From CSP1-4 sp963777975 (lineage in GTDB: Bacteria > Chloroflexota > Limnocylindria > Limnocylindrales > CSP1-4): a stretch of 64,000 nucleotides of DNA. Shown here one piece after another: positions 1 through 9,364 of this stretch. The DNA is taken from positions 62,001 to 126,000 of the forward strand of contig CAVZSO010000003.1 of the NCBI GenBank assembly GCA_963777975.1, given 5' to 3'. The notes beneath the pieces were generated by a model that did no database searches, was not told the DNA's origin, and saw nothing but the letters and a program-made list of their open reading frames with translations. The stretch's first letter is position 1. Each line of letters opens with the position of its first letter. The translations under genes were made by a program, and so were the position numbers.

Positions 1-627
1 GGCATCTTCTACAACAGCGGCCAGACCTGCAACGCCGGCTCGCGACTGGTCGTCCATCGCAGCGTCCGCGAGGAGCTCGTCGAGCGCATCGCCGCGCTCG
101 GCCGCGAGATGGCACCCGGCGAGCCGCTCGATCCCGAGACCCGCCTGGGCGCCATGATCGATGCCCGGCAGCTCGACAAGGTCCTCGGCTACGTCGACCT
201 CGGCGTGCGCGAGGGGGCGAGGATCGCCAGCGGCGGGCAACAGGTCCGGACCGAGACCGGTGGCTTCTACATCGAGCCGACGGTCCTCGACGGCGTCGAC
301 AACCGTTGGCGCGTGGCCCGCGAGGAGATCTTCGGGCCCGTGCTGACCGTGACCGAGTTCGAGGACGAGGCGGACGCACTGGCCATCGCCAATGACACGC
401 CCTATGGACTGGCGGCCGGGATCTGGACGCGCGACCTCAACCGGGCGCATCGGCTCGCGCGCGCCATCCGGGCCGGGGTGGTCTGGGTCAACACCTTCGA
501 CACCAGCGACATCACGGTCCCCTTCGGCGGCTATAAGCAGTCGGGCTTCGGGCGCGACCAGTCGATCCACGCGCTCGATGGCTACACCCAGCTCAAGACG
601 ACCTGGTTCGACCTCTCCGAGGGATGA
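1..627 (+). CDS. NAD(P)-dependent aldehyde dehydrogenase, 3' part (5' end outside window)
   Basis: The reading frame is open from base 1 and gives 208 residues of the C-terminal catalytic half of an aldehyde dehydrogenase. The catalytic cysteine lies in the motif GQTCNAGSR within the first 15 residues. The conserved EEIFGPVL and PFGGYKQSGFGRD motifs of the family follow. The product would oxidise an aldehyde to its acid with NAD(P)+ in the cytoplasm. It stops 7 bases before an MttB-like methyltransferase and heads a cluster for N-methylated amine breakdown, so a betaine-aldehyde-type or other amino-aldehyde substrate is plausible but not shown. The N-terminal coenzyme-binding half is missing only because the window starts here. 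Confidence 0.93.
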   Translation, partial: GIFYNSGQTCNAGSRLVVHRSVREELVERIAALGREMAPGEPLDPETRLGAMIDARQLDKVLGYVDLGVREGARIASGGQQVRTETGGFYIEPTVLDGVDNRWRVAREEIFGPVLTVTEFEDEADALAIANDTPYGLAAGIWTRDLNRAHRLARAIRAGVVWVNTFDTSDITVPFGGYKQSGFGRDQSIHALDGYTQLKTTWFDLSEG

Positions 628-634
628 GCCGACG

Positions 635-2200
635 ATGACCGACGATCGGCCGCTGACAGAGGCGGAGCCGGCCCATCGCCGCCGGGGCGGCCGCGAGACC
701 GGTCCCCGGAGCCGGCTGCCGGAGCAGCCCGCCTGGGCGCAGCTGCGCCTCCCATATCGCCCGACGGAGGTCCTCTCGGCCGACGAGCTGGAGTCGATCC
801 ACCTCGCCTCGCTCCAGGTGCTCGAAGAGATCGGCATGGACTTCCTGGAGCCGGAGTCGCGCGACCTGCTGGTCGCCGCCGGCGCGACGGTCGACCCGGG
901 TACGCAGCGCGTCCACTTCGACCGTGCCTTCGTCCTCGAACGGATCACGACGGCGCCGGCGACGTTCACGCTGCATGCCACCAACCCGGACCACGACCTG
1001 TTCATCGGCGGTGACCGCGTGGCCTTCGGCTCGGTGGCCAGCGCGCCCAACGTCTTCTCGGCCGATGGCGGGCGACGGGTCGGCAACCGGGCCGACTACC
1101 AGGACCTCATCCGGCTGCTCCAGATGCTCAACGTCGTCCACTTCTTCGCCGGCTATCCGGTCGAGCCGATCGATCTCCATCCGTCCGTCCGCCACCTGTA
1201 CGCCGTTCACGACCTGTTGACCCTGGCCGACAAGCCGATCCACGCCTACTCGCTCGGTCGACAGCGGAACATCGACGCCCTGGAGATGGTGCGCATCGCA
1301 CGCGGCATCGATGACGCAACGCTCGAGCGTGAGCCGTCGATCTTCACGGTCATCAACTCCAGCTCGCCGCTGCGCCTCGACACGCCGATGCTGCAGGGCA
1401 TCCTCGAGTACTCGCGGCGCAACCAGGTCATCGTCATGACGCCCTTCACGCTGGCCGGCGCGATGGCGCCCGTGACCCTGGCCGGGGCGCTCGTCGAGCA
1501 GAACGCCGAGGCGCTGGCGGGCATGGTCCTGACCCAGGTCGTGCGACCCGGCTCGCCGGTCGTCTACGGCGGCTTCACCAGCAACGTCGACATGCAGTCG
1601 GGGGCGCCGGCGTTCGGCACCCCGGAGTACATGCGCACGGCGATGGTCGGCGGCCAGCTGGCCCGCCGCTACAACGTGCCCTACCGCTCGTCGAACGTCT
1701 GCGCCGCCAACGCCATCGACGCCCAGGCGGCCTACGAGAGCGTCTTCTCGCTGTGGGGCGCGATCATGGGTGGGGTCAACCTGCTGATGCACGGCGCGGG
1801 CTGGATGGAGGGTGGCCTCCACGCCGGCTTCGAGAAGGTCATCCTCGATGCCGAGCTGCTGGGCATGGTCGCCGCCTTCCTCGAGCCGCCGGTGGTGGAC
1901 GAGGAGACCCTCGGCCTCGACGCCATGCGCGAGGTCGGCCCCGGCGGCCACTTCTTCGGTGCCGCCCACACGCAGGCCCGGTACCGCACGGCCTTCCACA
2001 AGCCGATGCTCAGCGACTGGCGCAACTGGGAATCCTGGGAGGAAGCCGGCAGCCCGCAGGCGTATGGCAAGGCCAACGGCATCTGGAAGGAGCTGCTGGC
2101 GGCATATCAGCCACCGGCCATGGATCCAGCCATCCGCGAGGAGCTGGATTCGTTCGTCGCACGGCGCGTGGCCGAGGGCGGCGTCCCGACCGACTACTAG
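635..2200 (+). CDS. Trimethylamine methyltransferase (MttB) superfamily protein, non-pyrrolysine
   Basis: The 521-residue product belongs to the MttB superfamily, TIM-barrel methyltransferases that move a methyl group from a quaternary or tertiary amine to a corrinoid protein. No in-frame amber codon is present, so it is a pyrrolysine-free member like the glycine betaine methyltransferase MtgB. The N-terminal 40 residues are arginine-rich and variable; the conserved region starts near YRPTEVLSADE. The ATG at 635 follows GAGGG and lies 7 bases after the aldehyde dehydrogenase stop. Neighbouring dimethylglycine- and sarcosine-type oxidases suggest a betaine-to-glycine route. No corrinoid protein gene is seen in the window, so the methyl acceptor is unknown. 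Confidence 0.87.
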   Translation: MTDDRPLTEAEPAHRRRGGRETGPRSRLPEQPAWAQLRLPYRPTEVLSADELESIHLASLQVLEEIGMDFLEPESRDLLVAAGATVDPGTQRVHFDRAFVLERITTAPATFTLHATNPDHDLFIGGDRVAFGSVASAPNVFSADGGRRVGNRADYQDLIRLLQMLNVVHFFAGYPVEPIDLHPSVRHLYAVHDLLTLADKPIHAYSLGRQRNIDALEMVRIARGIDDATLEREPSIFTVINSSSPLRLDTPMLQGILEYSRRNQVIVMTPFTLAGAMAPVTLAGALVEQNAEALAGMVLTQVVRPGSPVVYGGFTSNVDMQSGAPAFGTPEYMRTAMVGGQLARRYNVPYRSSNVCAANAIDAQAAYESVFSLWGAIMGGVNLLMHGAGWMEGGLHAGFEKVILDAELLGMVAAFLEPPVVDEETLGLDAMREVGPGGHFFGAAHTQARYRTAFHKPMLSDWRNWESWEEAGSPQAYGKANGIWKELLAAYQPPAMDPAIREELDSFVARRVAEGGVPTDY

Positions 2201-2288
2201 GCCGGTCCCAAGTCGACATCGTGTCGCTGGCCGAACTAGTCCGAACGGCGGTCTTGTTGGCCTGGACCAGTGGCACGAGAATGGGACC

Positions 2289-2516
2289 ATGAGCGACTTC
2301 GTCTACCCCTGCTACAGCTGCGGCGCCCTGCTGCGGCCAGCGGACATCGTCGTGCGAACCGTGAAGGTCGACCGCCGAGAGGATGTCTCCGGCGAGAAGG
2401 TCGAGCAGTGGTTGGTCGGCGAGTGGTTCCACGCGAAGTGCTGGGACCACTTCGGCGGGCCGCCGTTCGATGAAGTCGCGCGCGGCCCGCTGTCGGAGGT
2501 CCAGGACCAGGCCTGA
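2289..2516 (+). CDS. Small CxxC protein of unknown function
   Basis: This 75-residue protein begins at an ATG and has a CYSCG knuckle near residue 8 and a lone cysteine with histidine in WFHAKCWDHF near residue 50. Together these could form one metal site. The composition is acidic and there is no signal peptide or membrane segment. It lies 88 bases behind the MttB-like gene on the same strand, in a gap otherwise empty before the next secreted protein. No family was recognised. The ordered cysteine/histidine pattern and ordinary codon use support a real gene. Confidence 0.55.
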   Translation: MSDFVYPCYSCGALLRPADIVVRTVKVDRREDVSGEKVEQWLVGEWFHAKCWDHFGGPPFDEVARGPLSEVQDQA

Positions 2517-2748
2517 GCGGCCCGCGGGGCGTCGCCGTCGGGCAAACGAGGCCGGCAGATCTGAGCGGACGGCGTGGTCGGCGCGTGCTGAGATCCGATC
2601 GTCCAGCGGCCGACGTATGGGGAGTGTCAGCCGTCGTGGCCGCGAGCCGCGTGCTGGGGAACTTCGAGCACACGGTGGTGGCCGCGAGCCATTCGGCGTC
2701 GGGCGATGCCCCGGCCGGACCACCTCACCTGTTCACGGAGGTTCCCCG

Positions 2749-3033
2749 ATGACACGGAGACTGATCGCCATCACGAGCGGCCTGTTGCTCGCCGTCGCCC
2801 TGGTCGCAGGGCCAGTCGCTGCCGGCAACCCAAGCGGTACTGGCCAGCCGGGTGCCGAGTGCGGCGCTGAAGGCGCGACCATGGAGCCCAACGGATTCTC
2901 CTCGGGCGGTTTCGCGAACGCCGAAGCGCACTACGCGGGCAGCGACGGGACGGCCTCGCTGGCGCATGCAGCCAGCGCTCATGCCGTCTCGCAGTACGAC
3001 GTGGCCTGCTTCCAGGTGACCCAGCACCACTAG
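2749..3033 (+). CDS. Small secreted protein of unknown function
   Basis: The 94-residue product starts with a clear signal peptide: basic MTRR, a hydrophobic stretch (LIAITSGLLLAVALVAG), and an AxA-type cleavage site near VAAG at residues 25-27. The mature part is about 68 residues, rich in glycine, alanine and serine, with two cysteines that could form one disulfide once exported. A GGAGG-type ribosome site lies 7 bases before the ATG. The 232 bases upstream hold no other gene. No family or function was recognised. Confidence 0.6.
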   Translation: MTRRLIAITSGLLLAVALVAGPVAAGNPSGTGQPGAECGAEGATMEPNGFSSGGFANAEAHYAGSDGTASLAHAASAHAVSQYDVACFQVTQHH

Positions 3034-3110
3034 ATCGCTCGCCTGATCTGCCAGACAGGCGGCCTATCGACCCGCCGTCGGGCCTCGCCCGACGGCAAGG
3101 AGGTCCCAAG

Positions 3111-3552
3111 GTGAGCGACACGACCCTGTACGAGCGACTCGGCGGCGTCTTTGCCATCGCGGCGGTGGTCGACCACTTCAGCGACGCGATCGTCAAGAAC
3201 CCGATCGTCGGTCAGGACTCGAAGAACGCCGGCCTGAGGGAGTGGCACACCCAGCAGCTGGGCAGATTGCCCGGGCCTCAAGTGGATGCGGACCCTGTGG
3301 GTCTGCAACGTCGCCGGCGGACCGTTCGAGTACGTGGGCACGAAACCAGGCAGCACACCCGTCGGACTGGAAGAGGCCCATCGCCGGTTTCACATCTCCC
3401 CGGAGGAGTTCGATGAGGTCGCGGCGGAACTCGGCCGGACGCTCGACCATTTCAAGGTGCCGCAAGCGGAGAAGGACGAGGTCATCGGTGCGTTCGCGGC
3501 GCACAAGAAGGAAGTGACCGAGGGGTTCTTTGCTCCGGCCGGGGCGCCATAG
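3111..3552 (+). CDS. Group I truncated hemoglobin, one frameshift
   Basis: The product is a group I truncated (2/2) hemoglobin of about 146 residues. These proteins bind heme and deal with O2 or NO in the cytoplasm. The first part, from a GTG start with an excellent AAGGAGGT site, reads TLYERLGGVFAIAAVVDHF and runs to REWHTQQLGRLPG. The rest, from MRTLWVCNVAGGPFEY to the end, lies in the next frame. Removing one C at about 3276-3277 fuses the parts into the family sequence LPGLKWMRTLW. The rest is intact, so this is either a sequencing insertion or a very recent null allele. Confidence 0.85.
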
Positions 3553-3570
3553 TCGACGCCTCGCTCTCGG

Positions 3571-4152
3571 CTACCAGAAGCGTCCGTCAGCCTTGATCGT
3601 CAGCGGCCCGTCGACGTCGAGCGGTGGCGTGCGCGCCAGGCGAAGCACGAAGACGCCCTCCTCGTCGGGTGTCGACACCAGCCCGCCGTCCGTCTGCGCG
3701 GCCCGAGCGCCCCGCCAGCGCTCCCAGCCCAAGGGCTCGTAGAAGCCGCGCAGCTCGGATTCGAGAGCGCCGATCTCGTACCCGTCGACGTCGGCGGCCT
3801 GCGCGAGCCTGCGCATGACGGCGCCGCCGATCCCCTGGTGCTGGTGTGTCGGTGCCGTCGCAACGGCGTCCACGTAGGCGCAGCGGAGGAACGGCAGCCC
3901 GCCGGGTCGCAGCCAGCGGGTCGTGGTCACGGCGTGGCCGACCACCTCGTCGTCGACGGCCGCGATGACGTGAAGACCATCCGGCGGCAGCATGGAGAAC
4001 AGCTCGCCGAAGTCGACACCATGCGCCTCCGAGCAAAGGTCGACGATGGCGCCTCGTTGCGCGGGGCTGAGGTCGGACGTCCGGACTGTGGCGATCCGCA
4101 GTCGGTCGGGGCCACCGACACCGGACGACACGGGCTCGCTCTGCCGCTCCAT
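3571..4152 (-). CDS. GNAT acetyltransferase resembling aminoglycoside 2'-N-acetyltransferase AAC(2')
   Basis: This is a 193-residue GNAT-fold acetyltransferase. The acetyl-CoA loop is represented by HQHQGIGGAVMRRL, preceded by the beta-strand RCAYVDAVA. Order and spacing of LRCAYVDAVA, YEIGALESELRGFYEPLGW, STPDEEGVFVL and the C-terminal DGRFW resemble the mycobacterial AAC(2')-I family. That family acetylates aminoglycosides and, in mycobacteria, possibly a cell-envelope precursor. The ATG at 4152 was chosen because GGGAGGG precedes it; an ATG 13 codons upstream has a poorer site. The gene faces away from the dimethylglycine dehydrogenase-like gene and converges with the hemoglobin gene. The aminoglycoside substrate is inferred from similarity only. 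Confidence 0.8.
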   Translation of the reverse strand: MERQSEPVSSGVGGPDRLRIATVRTSDLSPAQRGAIVDLCSEAHGVDFGELFSMLPPDGLHVIAAVDDEVVGHAVTTTRWLRPGGLPFLRCAYVDAVATAPTHQHQGIGGAVMRRLAQAADVDGYEIGALESELRGFYEPLGWERWRGARAAQTDGGLVSTPDEEGVFVLRLARTPPLDVDGPLTIKADGRFW

Positions 4153-4270
4153 GCGCTGCCCTCCCCGTCGACCGACGCCCCGTTCTGACATCCTACGCGC
4201 AGGCGGTCGGCGCGATGGCATCGGGGCACGCGTGCCGGTCGGACCGCTTCGCCAGTGAGGATCGAGGCTG

Positions 4271-6739
4271 TTGAAGTCGGACACCCGGGTCGTCGTCATC
4301 GGCGGCGGCGTCGTCGGCGCCAGCGTCCTGTACCACCTGACCAAGCTGGGCTGGACGGACGTCGTGCTCCTCGAGCGTCGCGAGCTGACGGCCGGCTCCA
4401 CCTGGCACGCCGCGGGCGGCATGCACACGCTCAACGGCGACCCGAACGTCGCCCGGCTCCAGCAATACACCATCCAGCTGTACGAGGAGATCGAGCGGGC
4501 CAGCGGCCAGGACTGCTCGATCCACCTGCCTGGCGGCCTGATGCTCGCCGACACCGAGGTGCGCATGGACTTCCTGCGCATGGCCCAGGCCCGGGGGCGT
4601 TACCTGGGCATGGAGCTCGACCTCATCTCGGCGACCGAGGCGCGCGATCTCTTCCCGCTGCTCGATCCGAAGTTCTTCGTGGGCGCGCTGTACGACCCGG
4701 TCGAGGGCCACGTCGACCCGACCGGCGTTACCCGCGCATACGTGAGATGCGCGCAACTAGCGGGCGCGGAGGTCCACCAACAGACGCCGGTCGTCGGGCT
4801 CGCCCAGCGCCCCGACGGCACCTGGGACGTACGACTCGAGAGCGGGGACTCGATCCACGCCGAGCACGTCGTCAACTGCGGCGGCCTGTGGGCCCGAGAG
4901 GTCGGTCGGATGGTCGGGCTGGAGCTCCCGGTGCTGGCCATGGAGCACATGTACCTGCTGACCGAGCCGATGGCGGAGGTCGCCGACTACGTCGCCCGGA
5001 CCGGTCACGAGATGCCCATGGCGCTCGACTTCTCGGGCGAGATCTACATCCGCCAGGAGGGCGGCGCGATGCTCCTTGGCACCTATGAGCAGGCGTGCGT
5101 GCCGTGGTCGCCGAAGCAGACGCCCTGGGACTTCGGCTCGCAGCTGCTGACGCCTGACCTGCAGCGCATCACACCCGAGCTGCAGGTCGCCTTCGCGCAC
5201 TACCCGGCCATGGGGACGATCGGCATCAAGAAGGTCGTCAACGGGCCCTTCACCTTCTCGCCCGATGGCAACCCGCTGGTCGGCCCGATCCGCGGCCTGC
5301 GCGGCTACTGGGTCGCCTGCGGCGTGATGGCCGGCCTCTCGCAGGGCGGTGGCGTCGGTCTCGCCCTGGCGACCTGGATGGCGGCCGGCGACGACGGCGA
5401 CAGCGGCATGGACATCTGGGCCATGGATGTCGCTCGCTACGGCGACTACGCCACGCTCGGCTACACCAACGCCAAGGTCCAGGAGAACTACCGCCGCCGC
5501 TTCCGCATCACCTTCCCCAACGAGGAGCTGCCCGCCGCCCGGCCGCTGCTCACGACGCCCATCCGCGACCGACTGACGGCCGCCAACGCGGTCTGGGGGG
5601 CGACCTTCGGGCTGGAGCATGCGCTCTGGTTCCAGGCGCCCGGCAAGGAGCCGCGCGAGGACGTCACCTTCCGCCGCTCGAACGCCTGGGACCAGGTCGC
5701 GGGCGAGGTGGCCGCGGTGCGCGAGGGCGCCGGCATGACCGAGATCTCCAACTACGCCAAGTACCGCGTCAGTGGGATGGGCGCGGAAGGGTGGCTGTCC
5801 TCGCTGTTGACGGCGCGCATGCCGGCCGTCGGACGGATCACGCTGACGGCCATGCTCAACGACCAGGGGCGGATCGTCGGCGAGTTCACCGTCGCCCGCC
5901 CGACCGACGACGAGACGTTCTACCTCTTCGGCTCCCTGCCCGCCGAGGTCCACCACTCGCGCTGGTTCCGCCACCACCTGCCGAGCGACGGCGGCGTCAC
6001 GTTCGAGGTCCTTGGCCTTGGCCTGACCGGCCTGTCCGTGGCCGGCCCCCGGTCGCGCGACGTCCTGTCGGCGGTGGCACCCGACCTCGACCTCTCGACG
6101 GCGGCGTTCCCGTTCATGACGTTCCGCCAGGTGGACATGGGCATGATCCCGGTCCACCTGGGCCGTATCAACTACGCCGGCGATCTCGGCTACGAGCTGT
6201 GGGTCGCGCCGGAGTACCAGTCCGTCCTGTTCGACCGGATCGTGGCCGCCGGCGAGCCGCACGGGCTCCGACTCTTCGGCATGCGCGCGCTCATGTCGCT
6301 GCGGCTCGAGAAGAGCTACGGGACCTGGTTCCGCGAGTACCGCCCGATCTACACGCCGCTCGAGGCGGGCATCACTCGCTACCTCCGCCTCGATCACGAG
6401 TTCATCGGTCGCGCCGCCCATGAGGCCGAGCTGGCCGCCGGCGGCCCGAAGCGACGGCTGTGCGCGTTCGTGGTCGAGCCGGACCCCGACGATCCGGCCG
6501 ATGTCATCGGCGACGAGCCGATCTGGCACGACGGCGCCGTCGTCGGCTGGGTCACCTCGGGCGGATACGGGCATCACGTCAAGCGGTCCATCGCCCTTGG
6601 CTATGTCCCGACCGAGCTCTCGACGCCGGACGGGCCGGGCGGCCCGGGCTTCGAGATCGAGATCATCGGTCGGCGCCGGCCGGCGCGCCTCCAGCCCGAG
6701 CCGCTCTTCGACCCGCAGGGCCTGCGGATGCGGCAGTGA
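4271..6739 (+). CDS. Dimethylglycine/sarcosine dehydrogenase-like FAD protein with GcvT domain
   Basis: The 822-residue product combines an N-terminal D-amino-acid-oxidase-type FAD domain (GGGVVGASVLYHL at residues 11-23) with a central FAO domain and C-terminal GcvT folate-binding domains. The GSTWHAAGG motif near residue 45 holds the histidine that carries covalent FAD in dimethylglycine dehydrogenases. The expected reaction is oxidative N-demethylation, with the released one-carbon unit passed to tetrahydrofolate. Length matches dimethylglycine dehydrogenase/oxidase (about 800-860 residues). The start is a TTG after two GAGG sequences. The next gene's GTG overlaps its stop, so the two are translationally coupled. 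Confidence 0.88.
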   Translation: MKSDTRVVVIGGGVVGASVLYHLTKLGWTDVVLLERRELTAGSTWHAAGGMHTLNGDPNVARLQQYTIQLYEEIERASGQDCSIHLPGGLMLADTEVRMDFLRMAQARGRYLGMELDLISATEARDLFPLLDPKFFVGALYDPVEGHVDPTGVTRAYVRCAQLAGAEVHQQTPVVGLAQRPDGTWDVRLESGDSIHAEHVVNCGGLWAREVGRMVGLELPVLAMEHMYLLTEPMAEVADYVARTGHEMPMALDFSGEIYIRQEGGAMLLGTYEQACVPWSPKQTPWDFGSQLLTPDLQRITPELQVAFAHYPAMGTIGIKKVVNGPFTFSPDGNPLVGPIRGLRGYWVACGVMAGLSQGGGVGLALATWMAAGDDGDSGMDIWAMDVARYGDYATLGYTNAKVQENYRRRFRITFPNEELPAARPLLTTPIRDRLTAANAVWGATFGLEHALWFQAPGKEPREDVTFRRSNAWDQVAGEVAAVREGAGMTEISNYAKYRVSGMGAEGWLSSLLTARMPAVGRITLTAMLNDQGRIVGEFTVARPTDDETFYLFGSLPAEVHHSRWFRHHLPSDGGVTFEVLGLGLTGLSVAGPRSRDVLSAVAPDLDLSTAAFPFMTFRQVDMGMIPVHLGRINYAGDLGYELWVAPEYQSVLFDRIVAAGEPHGLRLFGMRALMSLRLEKSYGTWFREYRPIYTPLEAGITRYLRLDHEFIGRAAHEAELAAGGPKRRLCAFVVEPDPDDPADVIGDEPIWHDGAVVGWVTSGGYGHHVKRSIALGYVPTELSTPDGPGGPGFEIEIIGRRRPARLQPEPLFDPQGLRMRQ

Positions 6740-8985
6740 CCGATCAGGCGACCGGCGGTCGGCTCGTCGTCGACGGGCGACCCATGGCGTTCGAGGCCGG
6801 CGACTCGGTCGCCATCGCGATCCTGCGGGGCGGCGACGTGCCCGGCCGTGGCGGCACGCTCTGCCTGGCCGGCGATTGCGGCAACTGCCTGGCGACCGTC
6901 GACGGCGTGGCATACGTCCGGACGTGCCAGGTCGCAGCGCGGCCGGGTCTGGCCGTCGTGCGCCACCCGGTCGACGGACTACCCGGGCTGCCGGTCGTCG
7001 ACGGCACGGATGCCACGCGGGCGCCGCTCGGCCCCGAGATCTCGGTCGAGCGCCACGCCGCGCAGGTCGTCGTCATCGGCGGCGGAGCGGCCGGTCAACA
7101 GGCCGTCGCCGAGGCGGAGGCGGCCGGGCGCGACGTCCTGCTCCTCGACGCCGAGGATGGCCGGGAGGTCGTGGCCATCTACCCCGGCCCAACGGTCGTG
7201 GCCCGCACGCCGGACGGCATGCTGCATGTCGACGCGGCAGAGATCATCGTCGCCACCGGCGCGGCCGAGATCCAGCCGGTCTGCCCCGGCAACGACCTGG
7301 CCGGCATCGTCACGGCCCGCGCCGCGGAACGCCTGCATGCAGCGGGCCTGGATCTGGGGCAGGCGGTCGGCCGTCGGGACGCCTCCGATCGGTGTGCCAT
7401 GCGAATTCCGTCGATGGCGCCCTGGTTCGCTTCGAGGGCGACGGCGCCGGGCGGCTGATCGCCGTCGTGACCGCGGACTCCGAGACCGGGCTGGAGACGA
7501 CGACGCCATGTCGGACGGCGATCGTCGGGCTGGGACTTGCGGCCCGAGACCTCCTCGCCCGCATGGCCGGCCCATCGGTGCCCGTGCGAGTGGTCGGGGC
7601 GGCCGCCGAGGAACACGCGCTGCCGCCTGCCGCCCAGCGACCCTGCCGTCACCGTCTGCCGCTGCATGGACGTGACGGTCGCCGACCTCGACGAGGCCTG
7701 GGCGAAGGGCTTCACCGAGCTGGAGCTGCTCAAGCGAGCGACGCTGGCGGCCATCGGGACCTGCCAGGGCGGTGCCTGCCTGCCGCACATCCGAGCCTGG
7801 ATCGCGGCCCGGACGGGCGAGGTGCCGGCGCCATTCACGGCGCGCCCAGCCTCGCGCCAGATCACGCTCGCCGAGGCGGCCACCGACGTGACCGTCGACG
7901 CATTCCGCGAGACGCCGCTTCACGAGGTCCATCTGGCCGCCGGCGCGCGCATGGACCGCTTCGGCGGCTGGTGGCGGCCATGGCACTACGGCGACGCGGT
8001 GGCCGAGTACTGGGCGGTGCGTCAAGGCGTCTCGCTGGGCGACGTGAGCACGCTCGGCAAGCTCGTCGTCTCCGGCCCAGACGTGGTCGAGGCGCTGGAG
8101 CGGCTGTACCCCTGCCACGTGGCCGACATCAAGCCCGGGCGGTCGCGCTACGCGCTGCTGCTCAACGAGCGTGGCCACGTCATGGACGACGGCATGATCC
8201 TGCGCGAGTCGGAGACCCGTTTCGTGCTCACCTTCACGTCCGGCGGTGCGGCCAACGCCGAGATGTGGATCCGCGACTGGGTCGAGACCTGGGGCCTGCG
8301 CGTCCACGTCCTCGACCGGACCATGTCGCTGGCGGCCATCAACGTCACCGGCCCGCTCGCCGGCGAGCTGCTGGCGCGCGCCGGTCTGACCGAACAGCCA
8401 CGCTTCCTCGGTCACGCCCATGCCGATGTCGCCGGCGTGCCCTGCCACGTCATGCGGCTCTCGTTCACCGGCGAGGCCGCGTTCGAGCTGCACCACTCGG
8501 TGCATCGGTCGGTCGAGCTCTGGCGGGCGCTGATGGACCTTGGCGCCGACCTTGGCATCCGACCGCACGGGCTGCAGGCGCTCTTCGGGCTACGGCTGGA
8601 GAAGGGCCACGTCATCGTGGGCATGGACACCGAGCTCGACACGACCCCACGGCGCCTGGACATGGACTGGGCCGTGCGCATGGAGAAGCCGCGCTTCATC
8701 GGCCGGGCCGCGCTCGAACGAACGGGCAAGCTGCCCGACGAGCGGCGCCTCTTCGGTTACACGATGTCAGGCCGGGCCCCGACCGAGGGCAGCCCCATCG
8801 TGGTCGGCGGCGACGTCGTCGGCCACGTCAGCGGCAGCTGGGCGTCGCCGCTCCTCGGGCATGCGGTCATGCTCGGCTGGCAGAAGCGAGCCCCGTTCGC
8901 GGACCGCGTCGAGATCGATGGCCGCGAGGCGATCGTCGCGCCGACGCCCTTCTACGACCCGGAGGGTCGTCGTGCCCGAGCTTAG
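6736..8985 (+). CDS. soxA: Sarcosine oxidase alpha subunit-like protein, compact; three frameshifts
   Basis: About 748 residues after correction. Order: an N-terminal [2Fe-2S] domain (cysteines in CLAGDCGNC and RTC), a short FAD/NAD Rossmann unit (VVVIGGGAAGQQ), a BFD-like second iron-sulfur site (CRCMDV and GTCQGGACLPH), and a C-terminal GcvT folate domain. This is the plan of SoxA, which oxidises sarcosine to glycine and 5,10-methylene-THF. It is roughly 200 residues shorter than usual SoxA because the Rossmann part is condensed. Three single-base gains near 7370, 7412 and 7625 move the frame 1-2-0-1 and together restore it. The start GTG overlaps the upstream stop, and the stop overlaps the next gene by 14 bases. 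Confidence 0.8.
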
Positions 8986-9364
8986 GGCCGTGCGCGGCAT
9001 GCGGGTGGTCGCCGATCCGGCGGCCATCGACGGCGCGACGTGGACGACCGACCTCGACACGTCTGCGCCGGTGCATCGCCTCGCACCGGACGAGGCCTTC
9101 TCACCGGGCTCGACATCGGTCGTCATCGACGACGAGCACGCCATCGTCGTCGAGGAGCATGGCATCGTCGCCACGCGGTGCCGGATCGCCGACATCCTGC
9201 CGCACATCGACTGGACGCTCCCGATCGAGCGACCGACCTTCACGCAGGGCGCCGTCGCCGGCGTTCCGGCCAAGCTCTGGCTCCTCGACGACACGTTCGC
9301 GGTGCTCTACACGAGCGAGGCCTACGCGCGGGAGCTTGCCGCTCGACTGGGCTGGTTGCGATGA
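8972..9364 (+). CDS. soxG: Probable sarcosine oxidase gamma subunit-like protein
   Basis: This 130-residue protein starts at a GTG with GGAGG 7 bases before it, inside the 3' end of the alpha subunit gene, and its TGA overlaps the ATG of the beta subunit gene. Tight coupling between alpha and beta, and the C-terminal stretch AKLWLLDDTFAVLYTSEAYA resembling the end of SoxG/GcvT-like folds, suggest the gamma subunit. It is shorter than typical SoxG (about 180-200 residues). Sequence similarity is weak by eye, so the assignment rests mainly on position. Alternatively it is an unrelated assembly factor of the complex. Confidence 0.55.
   Translation: MPELRAVRGMRVVADPAAIDGATWTTDLDTSAPVHRLAPDEAFSPGSTSVVIDDEHAIVVEEHGIVATRCRIADILPHIDWTLPIERPTFTQGAVAGVPAKLWLLDDTFAVLYTSEAYARELAARLGWLR

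Noticed and set aside
593..2290. Long minus-strand open reading frame of 565 codons opposite the MttB-like gene
   Set aside because: It is the mirror of a high-GC gene with a clear family; its protein is arginine/glycine-rich and shows no domain.
4757..6913. 718-codon minus-strand frame opposite the dimethylglycine dehydrogenase-like gene
   Set aside because: Composition is arginine, histidine and valine-biased shadow coding; no motif, no ribosome site, and the plus strand carries an excellent gene.
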